Numbered from the stretch's first letter, positions 23,242-34,296 are shown. The stretch is 64,000 bases of DNA from Acanthosepion esculentum (GCA_964036315.1 OZ038487.1:51209219-51273218), one strand, 5' to 3'. A program made the numbers and translations. The notes: generated by a model from the letters alone, not told the origin.

Positions 23242-23541
23242 ATGTCATTTACAGAGAGTACTGTTTCGCTGTATCACAGCTCCTCAGTGGGACTAGACTT
23301 CCGAATGCCTCAAGCCAGGATTGAAACTCAACTAATTTGGTGTCAGCCAGAGCTATCTTCACTCGGTAGAGTTACACAACTAAATCTAGCATATTGTTTT
23401 TACAAATATAAACAAATGCCAATCAGCCAAAGTGCTCCATTCATTTTACTGAAGAGCTTTGCATTAGTGCAGGTGGCTGTTGTTTATAGAATTAGCTTAT
23501 CACTCAACAGTGCTCAATTGAAATGTATTTTCAAGAGCTAA
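23242..23541 (-). mobile_element. S2 SINE, second of a tandem pair
   Basis: A head-to-tail duplicate of 22938-23237 with only a handful of substitutions over about 300 bp. The unit boundary is ATTATGTCATTTACAGAGAG, with no intervening TA tract, and a (TA)n tract follows at 23547. Confidence 0.85.
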
Positions 23542-23543
23542 AT

Positions 23544-23545
<2 letters not shown>

Positions 23546-23602
<57 letters not shown>
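23546..23602. repeat. (TA)n microsatellite
   Basis: About 52 bp of TA repeat directly abutting the S2 pair. Confidence 0.95.
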
Positions 23603-23747
23603 TGGTCTACTATATATACTAAATAAATTAAAATAAAAACTTCAAAGACTTATCTCTCAAATTCAGGTTTATAAGTGTCTAATAAATTTTGAATATTACA
23701 ATAATATAGATAATATAAATGTATACTGTGTTCAATAAACTATAAAT

Positions 23748-24095
23748 ACTAGGTTGAGTCATAAGTAATTCCTGTTATTGTTTATCAAATTTTTTCTTAA
23801 AAAATAAAGTACAATTACATTCTATTCAATTATATATTCACGGTTATTTGCAATGACTTGCTGCCACTTATGAGACAGCCCTTAGGTATGTTTTGTATAA
23901 AATTATGTAAAATTGAAGTGAAAAAGTTTTCAACAAATTCTAGAATCTGGTTTTCTTTAGAGAAAGTTTTCTCTATTTTGCAGTGATCAAAAAAGTTAAG
24001 GCCATATATACTTATGTATAGGGCAGGTTTTATGATCAGTTTTTTATGCAAAAAATAGCAGGTCACACGATATGCAGGCAATTTTTTTGAAGAGG
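23748..24095 (-). pseudogene. mariner transposase C-terminus and terminal repeat
   Basis: A minus-strand frame (23830-24081) contains GLNFFDHCKIEKTFSKENQI and FVENFFTSILHNFIQ. In a shifted frame it ends KWQQVIANNREYIIE, the characteristic DD34D mariner end (..RWQKVIxNNGxYIxD). Just beyond, TAGGTTGAGTCATAAGTAAT at 23751-23770 resembles the mariner terminal inverted repeat. The 5' part of the element is missing. Confidence 0.75.
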
Positions 24096-24174
24096 TTAAA
24101 AATCATGTATTTTTGGTGACCAGTTGCACTATACAAAGGTAAATTTTTTTTAGAAGAGTTCAAAATTCATATAA

Positions 24175-24878
24175 CAATTTGAGCACTATACCTGAAGTTG
24201 GCTTATACATGAGTCTATACAATAATCATTTGGTACTGCAAGGAAAGTTGTGCTGTGCAAGAAAACTTTTCTTGCCTGAATCCATTTTGCACATTTACAA
24301 ATCTACCACCTTCTGTGCATTGTATACTGTGGCCATATCTAGGCTGGTGCTCCTGCTGTACATCTCCAGATTCCTGACAAAATCCAAAGAAGGATCTGCA
24401 ATGTAATCAATCCTGACCATGCATCTCGACATCAGTCTCTTTCTCACAGATGGGACATGGCTTCCCTATGCCTTTTCTACAAATATTTTCATGGTTGCCA
24501 TGACAAGTTTTTTTTCCTGGTGCCTGACTGCATGAATTTATGTGTGCTACTAAATTGGCATCTAGGTTTCAATCTTTTAACGTTTGAAATAACTAAATAC
24601 AACCACCACTTTTACTACAATAGTTTCTTTTACTTGCACTTCCCACCTGTGGAACCTCCTCTCATTTACTTGCTTCCCTGATAACTACAATCTTCAAAAC
24701 TTTTAAATGCAACATCAACTGTCATCTTCTGTCTTCTTGAATCCCATCCATCTTCTGTATTTCCTCAATCCTCCCTCTACTCAGTCTTCTCTTCAACTTT
24801 CTATACCCCCAGTGTTCTAGTGGCATTCCCAACTTTCTTGGGGTGAAATGATTAGAAAAAAAAAAGGAAAAAACAAGG
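24175..24878 (+). pseudogene. LINE A C-terminal fragment with 3' end
   Basis: Coding debris includes LFLPESILHIYKST, then in other frames LFYKYFHGCHDKFF, TSHLWN and NYNLQNF. It ends with TTTCTTGGGGTGAAATGATT and an A-rich tail at 24836-24878. It is 5'-truncated with several frameshifts. Confidence 0.75.
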
Positions 24879-24879
24879 T

Positions 24880-24957
24880 CAGCTGAATATGGTGGTTGAG
24901 GTAGAACAGACCAACTAAGTTCCAAACATCCTGGGTATGACGATAAACTACATCCGC
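24880..24957 (-). pseudogene. mariner transposase catalytic-block fragment
   Basis: The minus strand reads LELSWSVLPQPPYSADLVF, matching the LGWEVLPHPPYSPDLAPSDY block that carries the third catalytic Asp of DD34D mariners; here the Asp-containing SPDLAPSD is degraded. About 78 bp lies between a LINE A tail and a dispersed repeat. Confidence 0.6.
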
Positions 24958-25345
24958 ATACTGGGTAAGACAATGAACTTCATCCAACGGCAAGGCCTCT
25001 GATCAGGAGGCTTTGAGGAGTGTGGAACCACCTCTTAATTGCTGGTGTTCCCAGGTCCACCCTGACCTGGGGTGGTAGCACCTGTTAGGGTCCCAGCTAT
25101 GGGCTAATAGTTGACCCCCAAACTGAGGTCAAAATACTATGAAAGTGTAAAAATAGGTTTTAATACCAGCAATATGTTTTTGTAAAAAAATATCAGCAAT
25201 AAATTTTTGAAAAAAAATTATTACCAGCAATACCTTTTTGACGAAAAAACATATTACTAGAAATACATTTTTGAAAAAAATAATATTACCAGAAATAAAA
25301 ATCTTGTCGGCATTAAATAAGCCATTGAGTTTGATATGCCGTAAA
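24958..25345 (+). repeat. Dispersed repeat D, copy 1
   Basis: Similar in sequence order to 32950-33400. Shared landmarks are GGCCTCTGATCAGGAG, TTGCTGGTGTTCCCAGGTC, GGTCCCAGCTATGGGC and CTATGAAAGTGTAAAAATA. A degenerate TACCAGCAATACATTTTTG tandem stretch and TTAAATAAGCCATTGAG follow. The identity of the family is unknown to me. Confidence 0.7.
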
Positions 25346-25614
25346 ACAAAACAAACCGAACCAAACCAAATACTTAATACCCTGATGAACCCATTACATG
25401 TACATTATCTTTCTTCCATAGAGCTTTTGGAGTCAGTTGTATCATTGTTTATTCACTGCCTTCACATTAAACATTGTTGACTGTAACCCATTTTTCATCA
25501 GCTGTTATAGATTTAAGGAATGGTTACTTAGAATGATAAATTTGTTATTACAATTAGTTTTCAAAAATGGAAATTACTTATAACTCTACCAAATAGAACT
25601 ATTTACTATATTTC

Positions 25615-25935
25615 ATTACATCTTCTATGAAGCATGTCCCTTCAGGATGTTGGCAGTCATGGTTCTACAAAATATCCTGTAATCAATTTTGTCTTTTCGT
25701 TATATCTTCTAAACCTTGTTCCACCATCCATTTACTGAATATAGGTTATACATTGTTTTCCTCTACTCTTCTTGCCTTCCATCTGTCCTGTGTGTATCAA
25801 ATTTTCCAAGCTGTCTTTCCTGATTATGTGTCCTAGAAATTTTGACTCTCTCTTTCTCATGTTAAGTATAAGTGTCCTTTTTGTTTCCATTTTTTCTAAA
25901 ACTTAGTCATTGAACAATATTTCTGTTTCTTCATG
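25615..25935 (-). pseudogene. RTE-like LINE C-terminus
   Basis: The minus strand is homologous to 12130-12475 and 47590-47957. It holds the KxTLILNMRKRESKFLGHIIRKDSLENL-like and LVEQGLEDITKRQN-like blocks in broken frames. Dead fragment. Confidence 0.6.
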
Positions 25936-26929
25936 ACACTTCATCATCTGCTATATAGGAGAAAAGATATTGCATAACAGTGCAGTACTATTTTCTTTGT
26001 TTCTATCACATATTCAAATTTCTCATCAATTCAGTCAGGACTGCAGAGATTTAACAATTGAAATCTCTCGATGGCGGACAGGTTTAATATAAACAAACTA
26101 CATTGTGTATAAGTAAAAATCAAATAAGTTCCATGGCTAAATCTAAACTCTATCTGCTGGCTAACAGAAAAAAATAAAATAAAAACTAATAAAATCCTAC
26201 ATAGAAAAAACAAAGTACATCTATAAATAATAATAATAATAAAAAAGTACATATATAAGTAAAAATAAAAAAATGTACATATATAAGTAAAAATTTTTAA
26301 AAAGTACATATATAAATAAATACGTTGTTCATGAAAGATTTTATTGAAACATTGATGACTGATTTCATGACCTGAATTTGTCATTTGTGAGTCACAAGTT
26401 TCTTTCAAACTGAAACAACTTCAGAGATTAAAGGATTATCTGATTTATAACTTTATACATTTATAAGACTATTAGCTTGAATAAATACTTAAATATCAAT
26501 GATCAAATTTTCAAAATAAAATTGCTACAGCAGACATTATTGATCATCAAACATAGATGGAAAAGCACAAAGATATTAAGAAAACTCACGTTATACTTTA
26601 TGAATCACAAAACTGAGGATATTAGTTTAAATATACTGATAAATAGGATTCATAAGTTATTGTATTTAAAAGATGTGATGTCCAATGTCATTTTGGTATA
26701 TCTTGGTCAGATAAATAAGTTCATTTTTTTTTTTTTCATTTGGGAAGAAATATTCAATACCTTCTTTTATCACTTACTAAAAAGAGTAAGAAAGCAGCCT
26801 ATTCAATTTCCTCATGTTTGCAAGTGAAATGAATTTATTAACTCACAAACCTAAAGAGTTCTTTAGAGCTGGATCTTGAAAGAGGCCAGATCACACCCTT
26901 CAGATATACATGCATCTGTACATATTGTT
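25936..26929. other. Unassigned, with short AAAAGTACATATATAAGTAA tandem
   Basis: A three- to four-copy degenerate tandem of about 32 bp lies at 26205-26325. The rest has no recognised gene; open frames 26031-26408 (-) and 26477-26827 (+) show no motif. Confidence 0.4.
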
Positions 26930-26960
26930 GTGTATATATATATATATATATATATTGTTG

Positions 26961-27006
<46 letters not shown>
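26930..27006. repeat. (TA)n microsatellite, two blocks
   Basis: Two TA blocks separated by TTGTTGTGAA. Confidence 0.95.
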
Positions 27007-27008
<2 letters not shown>

Positions 27009-27207
27009 TAAATTTGTTTAACTCTTTTTATGTTGCATTGTATATATACACTGTGTATATAAACATTTGTGCAAATATAAATCTATCTACATTTATCAGT
27101 ATATGAGTATGTTCAAATATATAGAGCTATTTGTATGTACTAAAACAACATAAGATTGTACATATATATGATTAGAATCTAATTATCTATATGTGTGCAT
27201 AATAACA

Positions 27208-27668
27208 GCTGGCCACGTGTATTCAAGGATACCCGTCTATTAGGATGGCTAGCCAATCCCTATTGCAGACGCTCGCTCAGGCACATTTGTGTTTGTTCAA
27301 CACCCACAGACCCCACCTGTGGTTTATACTGCAACTCTGCTGAGCAGACATTAGTTTATGGGAGAGAGCATGTTATCTAGCGTGATCAACAATCTGAACA
27401 ATGCCACCACACTCAAAACCTCAGTCACGATGACTTGTTAGCACAGCTATTGACAGCCCTCAAGTGTTCTGTCTACCCAATTTCACTCACAAGGCTTGGG
27501 TCAACCTTTGATATGGTTTTCAGGCACTTTCCAAAGGTGCCACACGCTGGGATCAGTCCCTCCAGATCGATAACATCAGGAAGTCTCCTACCTGACAAAT
27601 CGACCATGATGGGATTCAAACCCAGATCTCATAGTCAGAAAGTGAACATTCTAACCACTCGGCCATGT
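27208..27668 (-). mobile_element. S3 SINE, apparently full length
   Basis: On the minus strand the head CATGGCCGAGTGGTTAGAA (perfect A box) and GGGTTTGAATCCC (B box) begin at 27668 and 27615. They are followed by a body of about 400 bp ending near GGTATCCTTGAATACACGTG at 27213. The head is close to a leucine/serine-type tRNA in its A-box region, but no complete cloverleaf is kept. A partial second copy is at 10165-10357. The length and layout recall the longer cephalopod SINEs. Confidence 0.8.
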
Positions 27669-27735
27669 ACCCATATAACATGTGTGCATACACACATATA
27701 TACATACGTACATACATACATACATACATACACAG
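27669..27735. repeat. (CATA)n microsatellite
   Basis: CACATA and CATACATA units. Confidence 0.9.
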
Positions 27736-27821
27736 AAACATTTACTCATATATTTTGAATCTAATATTATTATCAGAAAACACATGGTCATATATAAATA
27801 TATTATCAAGAGATTTTGTAT

Positions 27822-27990
27822 TTGCTAAATGCAGTCATCAGGCCTGATGACTGCATTTAGCATGAAATAGTCTGTCATTTATGAGTGTTGACTTTAATGT
27901 TCACTTTTATATTTACATAGGCTCTATCTCTGATATTGAGCACTTTATCCCATAAATTTAGCATACCTTTAAACTATATTTCTTCATATA
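27822..27990 (+). mobile_element. Hairpin plus GCTCT..ATTGAGC module (PLE-type 3' end)
   Basis: A perfect 38-nt palindrome at 27824-27861 is centred on ATCAGGCCTGAT. The right half contains CTGATGA (27844-27850), a short hairpin TGC-ATTTA-GCA, and GAAA (27864-27867), which is hammerhead-core-like. GCTCTATCTCTGATATTGAG follows at about 27921, then TA/TACA repeats near 27990. The same order is seen at 36416-36690. Confidence 0.5.
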
Positions 27991-28008
27991 CATATATATA
28001 CACACACA

Positions 28009-28842
28009 CAGGTTGCGATGGATAAATTGTCATCTAAATTACACAAAAATGAGAATAACACTGACATCTCATTTTAATAGATATATTTATGAAAATTATA
28101 CAAAAATATCTTGAAACACTAAAGAGTAAATTTATTTAATAAAATCACCATTTGCTTCAACCACGGTTTCCAGATGACTTTGGAATCTCCTGCTACTCTT
28201 CTGGATGGTCTCCTTGCTTAAGTTGGTGAATGTTACCATAATCCTTGCCTCCAGTTCATTTTTGATGTTACAAGGAATATTGTTGGTCTTTCGCTCAACT
28301 GCACCACACACATAATAATCAAGTGGGTTGCAGTCTGGGAAGTTAGGTGGCCAGTTGTAAGGGGTGATGTGGTGCCAGAAATTGTCTGACAGTCATGACT
28401 GGGTTCTCCTGCTTGTGTAGAATGGTGCAGGGTCCAGTTGACCCAGGGCAGCACTACTTCCTCAAAGCACTTAATGTAAGCCTCTGTGTAGAGACTGAGT
28501 CCCTGTAGGAAGATGAATGGAGGCATAACATAGCCATCAATAGTGATCATCCAAACATCTTTGTAATCACCATTAGGTTTATCAAACTCTTTCTGGATCC
28601 TGTCCTCAGATTGATACCCAAAGATTCTGAAATGTTTGCATTATAGCTTCTGGCATGAATGCCAAGCAGTACAGCGTGCCGTTTCCAAATTTCGGGTAAA
28701 GTGAATTATGTCATGGTGCTCTATTTCTTACAAACAGTGTCCAACAGATCTTACTATACTATGCAGATGACAAATTTGTTGACAAACAATATGCATGCAC
28801 AAAAGTAAAAATATAAAATGGCGACAATTTACCCATCTTGGC

Positions 28843-28844
<2 letters not shown>
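28009..28844 (-). mobile_element. mariner-family element, internally deleted
   Basis: Terminal repeats CAGGTTGCGATGGATAAATT (28009) and GATGGGTAAATTGTCGCC (minus strand, near 28838) bound about 835 bp. The minus-strand frame 28233-28550 reads MITIDGYVMPPFIFLQGLSL, YTEAYIKCFEEVVLPWV and HSTQAGEPSHD. In shifted frames it continues with the LDYYVWxxxERxTNNIPCNIKNELEARI-like and NLSKETIQKSSRRFQSHLETVVEANGDF-like parts. The transposase is broken and shorter than the roughly 340 residues usual for mariners. Same family as 10358-10973 and 51627-52412. Confidence 0.8.
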
Positions 28845-28920
<76 letters not shown>

Positions 28921-29085
28921 GCAGAGAGAGAGTGAGAGAGAAAATGAAATAGATATTTATATATATTTTATGTTTATACATGGACATGAACATATAGATA
29001 GAACATATGTACTTGTTTATATATAGATATTTATATATCTCTTAACAATATTAAGCATATATATATATTTATATATATATTTATT

Positions 29086-29164
<79 letters not shown>

Positions 29165-29225
29165 TTATATATATATATATTGCCATTGATATAAACAGAA
29201 ATATATGGTTTATCTGTTGATATAC

Positions 29226-29305
<80 letters not shown>

Positions 29306-29367
29306 CTCTTTATATTTATACATCCATTGATGAAAACATATACATATATATTTCTTAGCAATATATA

Positions 29368-29408
<41 letters not shown>

Positions 29409-29441
29409 TCCTACTGATATGAACATATAAACAGGTTTTTA

Positions 29442-29521
<80 letters not shown>

Positions 29522-29525
29522 GAGA
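28845..29525. repeat. Long TA-rich block
   Basis: About 680 bp dominated by (TA)n, with short islands containing GATATAAACA/GATATGAACA-like words (29190, 29330, 29415) and a (GA)n patch at 28922-28942. The islands look like diverged copies of one unit, suggesting TA-tract amplification around a short motif. The open frames are artefacts. Confidence 0.9.
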
Positions 29526-30239
29526 ATATATATTAACAAGATGGTGCATATATTTATATAGTTCTATAAGTTTGGAAATGCATAAAGAGTGATAATATTA
29601 TATTTTGATTTTTATTGGATTCCGGTCTGTATGTGTCTCTTTGTAGCTTCAGGAGAGAAAAAAGACAGTAAATAAATAAAAGTACATATTTGTAATTCAG
29701 TATTTCTATGCTTGCAGGACATCATTAACTCTGCTAGGAAATAATATATGCAATTCCATATGAAAATGCCTCTTATATATTAGACTGAGAATACCAAAAA
29801 TGTAATTAGTCTATAAATAAAAAAAATCCACAGGTAATATGTTCAGGTGTTATATTGATAAGCATATATGAATTGTTATAAATGTTTGTATACGGGCCAT
29901 TTTTTTTTTCAAATGTAACTGAGAAATGACACACGGATACATCATCCATTCAGTGAATATCAATACGGGCTGAAAAATCTTCAGCCCAACCAAGATGTAC
30001 TTCACAAAAGAAATGTGATGCTTGGTCATTTGCTCTGAATTTAGAAACTGAGTCAGCGTAAGAACTTTTGTGTTAGCCCCCTTAGAAGCATTCAGACTTT
30101 GATGTCTCTATACCCTGGCAAATTCAAAGAGGTATTGCCTTGCTGTATATCCATTTAACTCAAAGAAAAATCTAAATAAGTAAAGATATATTTATCCTTT
30201 ATCTATCTTGTTAATTATCTCTTGCTAATTATGTGTATG
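29526..30239. other. Unassigned DNA
   Basis: No gene or repeat recognised. GTATG at 30235-30239 is the left target duplication of the LTR that follows. Confidence 0.4.
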
Positions 30240-30720
30240 TGTTGTAACCTATGGAAGGTTTATTGAAGAGAATAATCAAACGAAGGTTGGTAATGAACGA
30301 TAATACTTAGGACAAGAACAACACATATAAGATTCACCAGCAGCAGGTAGAAGTAGTAGTCAACTGCTAGAAGTGAGTCATATGAATTCCACAATGAATC
30401 TCCAACTCTAGGATATCTACCAACTGCCCATGCAGTCAGATGTGGTACAAGGTCAAATTTAATGTGGGGTATCTGAGCCATAGGCTTGGCCAAAAATTCC
30501 TTGTAGACCCCATATAAAATAGAGTCAGGTAGCTGTTTCCTGAGATGAGACTCTGCCCTTCGACATAGCCTTGTCTGGCGATCTTCTCTGCCTGTGGATG
30601 CAGAGAGTTTGACCAGCACAGCTGGAGACGAATTTCCAACTCGAGACCATGTACAGTATTCACTACTGTATTTATAGGAATGGAGGCATACCCATTATCG
30701 TCTGTTGGTATGCTACAACA
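30240..30720 (-). mobile_element. Solo LTR (481 bp) with 5-bp target duplication
   Basis: On the minus strand the element starts TGTTGTAGCATACC at 30720 and ends GGTTACAACA at 30240, so its ends form a TGTTGTA/TACAACA short inverted repeat with canonical TG...CA. It is flanked by the identical 5-bp sequence GTATG (30235-30239 and 30721-30725). A TATA box (TATAAATA on the minus strand, about 30669-30676) and a polyadenylation signal (AATAAA, about 30257-30263) are placed as in an LTR promoter. No internal gag/pol and no second LTR are present, which indicates recombination between LTRs. The superfamily (Gypsy or BEL-like) is not determinable here. The open frames inside are chance frames. Confidence 0.85.
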
Positions 30721-30725
30721 GTATG

Positions 30726-32099
30726 ATAGATAAATAAGAATATGGATTGCTTGATGCACTAAGTGAGATTTTATTTCACAAGTCAATGCTTTTATAATAA
30801 ATTTGGAGGAGATAATGGGACAAATGGAAAAAGTTTATTTACAGTCAATGCATTTTTTTCACTGTGCTAGATGGGCATCTTCAGGATCAGAATGAAGGAC
30901 AAACTTTTGTGTAGGCAAACTCCACTAGAATTTTTGAAGAAGGGATAATAAATTCTCTCATCAGATCAATGATGTGCAAAGGTTTGGTGATGCCCGGGAC
31001 CGTTTCCTTGATTGTATACTCCTAAGACTCAAGTAGTGGTGGGCAGGGCTGGATTATGACCCATAGGGGTCCTAAGCACTTAAAAGATTTTCGGGCCACC
31101 ATACATCAGCGAGTTAAGTATGCTAGTATGGAGTCTTGGTGAGTAGTGCAAATGAAGGATATCAACTGATAACATGCAACGTGGAAACACTAGCTGGAAA
31201 TAAATATAGAAGGAACTGAAGGCACATACGACCATCGAGAGAGGCTGATCATCAGTTCCAACACAGAACAACATCAACCAAGAAAGAACCAATCACAGCT
31301 GAGCAGCCACTGTCACATGAGCCACAACTAGATTCTAACAGAACTGTGACCAGAAATGGTTGTGCAATCAACAAACCAGCGTGTCACATAAACATATGGT
31401 TAGCATAATGTCAAACGAACATGAAGGTAGTCTAACCCTGTTCATAAAAATTAAATCCCATTAAGTTAATTAGTAATACTAACTTATTCAAGAGAGCTGA
31501 TGTGATGTATTGAGTAAATAAAAACCTCATTATCTCCCTTAGCTCATTCCCTTATTAACCAATCAGAATGGCAATAAAGATTCACTGCAGGTCAGATGTC
31601 TCCTCATTCATAACGACACCGCATTGATTCAAATGTTAATCATATTTGACTTATTTCTTTAGACATATACAACAACATCATATCATTACAATTTCAGTGA
31701 GGCCCTCTTCCCTTGATGCCCTAAGCACATTGCTTATTTTGATTAATGGTTAATGCATCCCTGGTGATGGGGGATGTAGAGCTTAGTATTTAGAAATGTG
31801 AGAAAGGAAGACATTCTAAATATATAAAAACAGATGAAACATGAAATAACTCTTCATTCAAATTAAATAAAAAATAAATTTTTATTCCACTTTTTGACTG
31901 GATGCCCTCCTGATATGGATGTCTGGGGCCATCACACCCTCTGCACCCCCACTGCCACATCAGATCCAATGACCAGAAAGTGCTTTTCTTTTCATATTGA
32001 AGCCGTTAATGTCTGTTGGATTTGAAATTAGCACAACCCCAATTTTTTTCTCTATTTGCTCATATAGTGTATTGTGCTACTATTGTTTTGGTAATGATT
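30726..32099. other. Unassigned DNA
   Basis: No gene is recognised. GGGCTGGATTATGACCCATA near 31046 and GAGGCCCTCTTCCC near 31694 look like parts of one repeat interrupted by about 600 bp, but I cannot define ends. The open frame at 31080-31292 (-) has no motif. Confidence 0.3.
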
Positions 32100-32106
32100 A
32101 GTGATA

Positions 32107-32640
32107 TTATATATGAGTCTGGTCTGAAGACACGAATTGTGAGAGCAGTGCACTTTCAATGTATTTTCTTCTTAGTGAATCCTTTTCTCTTATGATTAGA
32201 CTAACATTTATTAGGTTAAAATTGTGGTCAGGTGCATTATGGTTAACTACCAGTGCATATAAAGTGTTGTTATGCAGCAAATCCCAGTGATGCTCATATA
32301 ATCTCTTTTTGTGTTTTCTTGATGTTTCACCAATGTACAACATTAGGCACTTTGTGCAATCTATTTTGTATATTCCTGCCTCTGTCCGTTTTTGTTGCCA
32401 TTTCATTTGGTGCTATCTTTTATCACTTTGAAGGTGATGTATTTTCAACCAAGGTTCATTAGGTTATTTTTTATGGTGGCTGCTATAGGTGGTTAAAATT
32501 ATGTGCCTAATTTTTTCAGGATTATTGGGATTATTATCAGCTATGAATTTTTCTATTTTAAAAATAGAAAATAATTCAGGCATTGGAGGAGTTTGAAAGT
32601 GATTTCAGTGTATTGTTCTTCTCAGGCAGTAATTGGTCAG
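32107..32640 (-). pseudogene. Penelope-like element GIY-YIG nuclease fragment
   Basis: The minus frame 32107-32406 contains GIYKIDCTKC then LYIGETSRKHKKRLYEH, an unambiguous GIY-YIG pair with 10 residues between GIY and YIG. The conserved Arg and His follow, and a later YIESALLSQF carries the catalytic Glu. Upstream, in the same orientation to about 32640, broken frames read PPMPELFSIFKIEKFIADNN-like sequence that may belong to the same protein. It differs clearly from the GIY-YIG fragment in the 2.4-7 kb palindrome, so a second lineage is present. The RT domain is not seen. The nuclease frame itself is uninterrupted. Confidence 0.75.
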
Positions 32641-32949
32641 TGACAAATTCTAAGAGTCCTTAAATTGAAGCTTACGATTTTACCTTGTAAAAAGTCTAGG
32701 ATGTACTTATATTTATATAAGCAATATATCAGGTGTGTTTCTGCTTATAATACCTATCTTTATTAAAAATAATGACACCTTGATTTAAGGATATCAGGTT
32801 TTATCACACAAACAAATAAAATATGATTCAAATGCAATAAAAAATAATTGTACTGTTTATTTATTTATATATTTTATAAAGACTGAAGTTGCACTTAGTG
32901 AAACATTATTTATTTCTAAATAAACCCAAGCCATAGAAAAATATAATTA
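32641..32949. other. Unassigned AT-rich DNA
   Basis: Nothing recognised. Confidence 0.3.
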
Positions 32950-33400
32950 ATACAACAGTCCTGAGTATGATGACAAACTAGTTCCAGCAGCATGGCCTCT
33001 GATCGGAAGATTGGAGGTTTTGAGGAGAATAGAACTGTATCATAATTGCTGTTGTTCCCAGGTCTGCCCTGCCCTGAAGTGGAAGAACCTTTTAGGGGTC
33101 CCAGCTATGGGCAAGTAGGGAACCCAAAAGAAAACCCTATGAAAGTATAAAAATACATTTTTATAGTAAAAATACCAGCAATACATTTTTTATATTGTAA
33201 AATTATCTACAATATATATTTATAGTAATATTACTAATATTTTTAAAGCAAAATGACCAATGATACATTTTATCTGTAAACCTGTAGTTGAAGACATAAA
33301 ATTGTGTTCAAAATATACTTAGTTGAAACAATGAAATTGTGTTCAAAATATTTAGATTTCAGCATTAAATAACCCATAGATGTTGATATGCTGCTAAACA
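32950..33400 (+). repeat. Dispersed repeat D, copy 2
   Basis: Order-preserving match to 24958-25345, somewhat longer in the TACCAGCAATACATTTTT tandem part, and ending with TTAAATAACCCATAGATGTT. Confidence 0.7.
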
Positions 33401-33579
33401 AAATAAAAAAATAATCAATATAATATCCCATATATGTGAAAAAATGATTATTACTGTACATATCAATATGGATTTCTTGACTGTTATCAGTCTTTCTAGC
33501 ATCGATTCTTGAACTTCACTTCAGTTTTGACTTTAACATTATTTGCAACAGTTTTTACTGCCTCTCATAGATCTTCTTC

Positions 33580-34104
33580 ACTTGAGTGAAAATGGAGTAC
33601 TCCTTCCACATATAGACAGGAGCTGCCCAGTTTTCATTTTACAGTCATGACAGTCCAAAAACATCTCTACATTATTGTGGGTGATAAATTATTTTCCAAC
33701 CTACCACCCTTTTCCCATAGATGAAACATTGCAAGCCTCTAGCTACTCTGTCATTATTTCCATGGACTGTGTTCAGATGAATGACATTCCTTAGTTTCAC
33801 AAGTTCTAACATTCATGGCTAAGATCCTCCGATGCCACACAGACTGTAGGAAACCATCATCATTGCCTTTATATTCTATTGGGGAAATTAAAGTTCAACT
33901 GAAGCAGCTTCTTTCCACAAACTGCTGCTCCAAGAGGATGCTTCCCTGATCACTACAATTTTAATGTGCTCAAATATATGTTTAACTATTATTTTCATAC
34001 ATATCTGCATAAATTGTGCCTTTTAATCTTTAACCCTTTACTTTGAGTGGCTTCCGGGCCTTGTACAGGGTAAACATCATTGTGTAAAACAAATCTCTTT
34101 TAAT
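33580..34104 (+). pseudogene. LINE B C-terminal fragment with 3' end
   Basis: Broken frames give KHLYIIVGDKLFSNLPPFSH, then NIASL-like, LCxNCCSKRMLP and DHYNFNVLK. The 3' UTR ends CTTGTACAGGGTAAACATCA at about 34064-34083 and has a short A-rich tail. Dead copy. Confidence 0.65.
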
Positions 34105-34241
34105 TGTGGGCCAGACGTTTTCTATTGGATAAATATCTTGTAAGGCTAGGGTCTATTTGATTAACTTTGAAATCATTTTTAGCAAGGTAAGCAATAGTCT
34201 TGCATGAATATGCTCGTTAGCTTATGACATCATCATGACCT

Positions 34242-34296
34242 GTAAGTTCTCGGATGAGTTTTGGGATGACCCCAAAACTCATCCGAGAACTTACAG
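34242..34296. repeat. Perfect 26-bp-arm hairpin
   Basis: TGTAAGTTCTCGGATGAGTT followed by TTGGG is mirrored by CCCAAAACTCATCCGAGAAC then TTACA, with a 4-5 nt loop. The arms appear perfect, which implies recent origin or strong constraint. Confidence 0.9.

Noticed and set aside
27600..27668. Possible functional tRNA gene (good A and B boxes, minus strand)
   Set aside because: The head continues into a SINE body and no full cloverleaf with acceptor pairing is visible.
30260..30786. Two minus-strand frames of 119 and 116 codons
   Set aside because: They mostly lie inside the solo LTR defined by ends, TATA, AATAAA and target duplication.
31080..31690. Possible second LTR insertion within a repeat
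   Set aside because: A TGTTGTATATG start on the minus strand is present but no matching CA end or convincing target duplication could be found.
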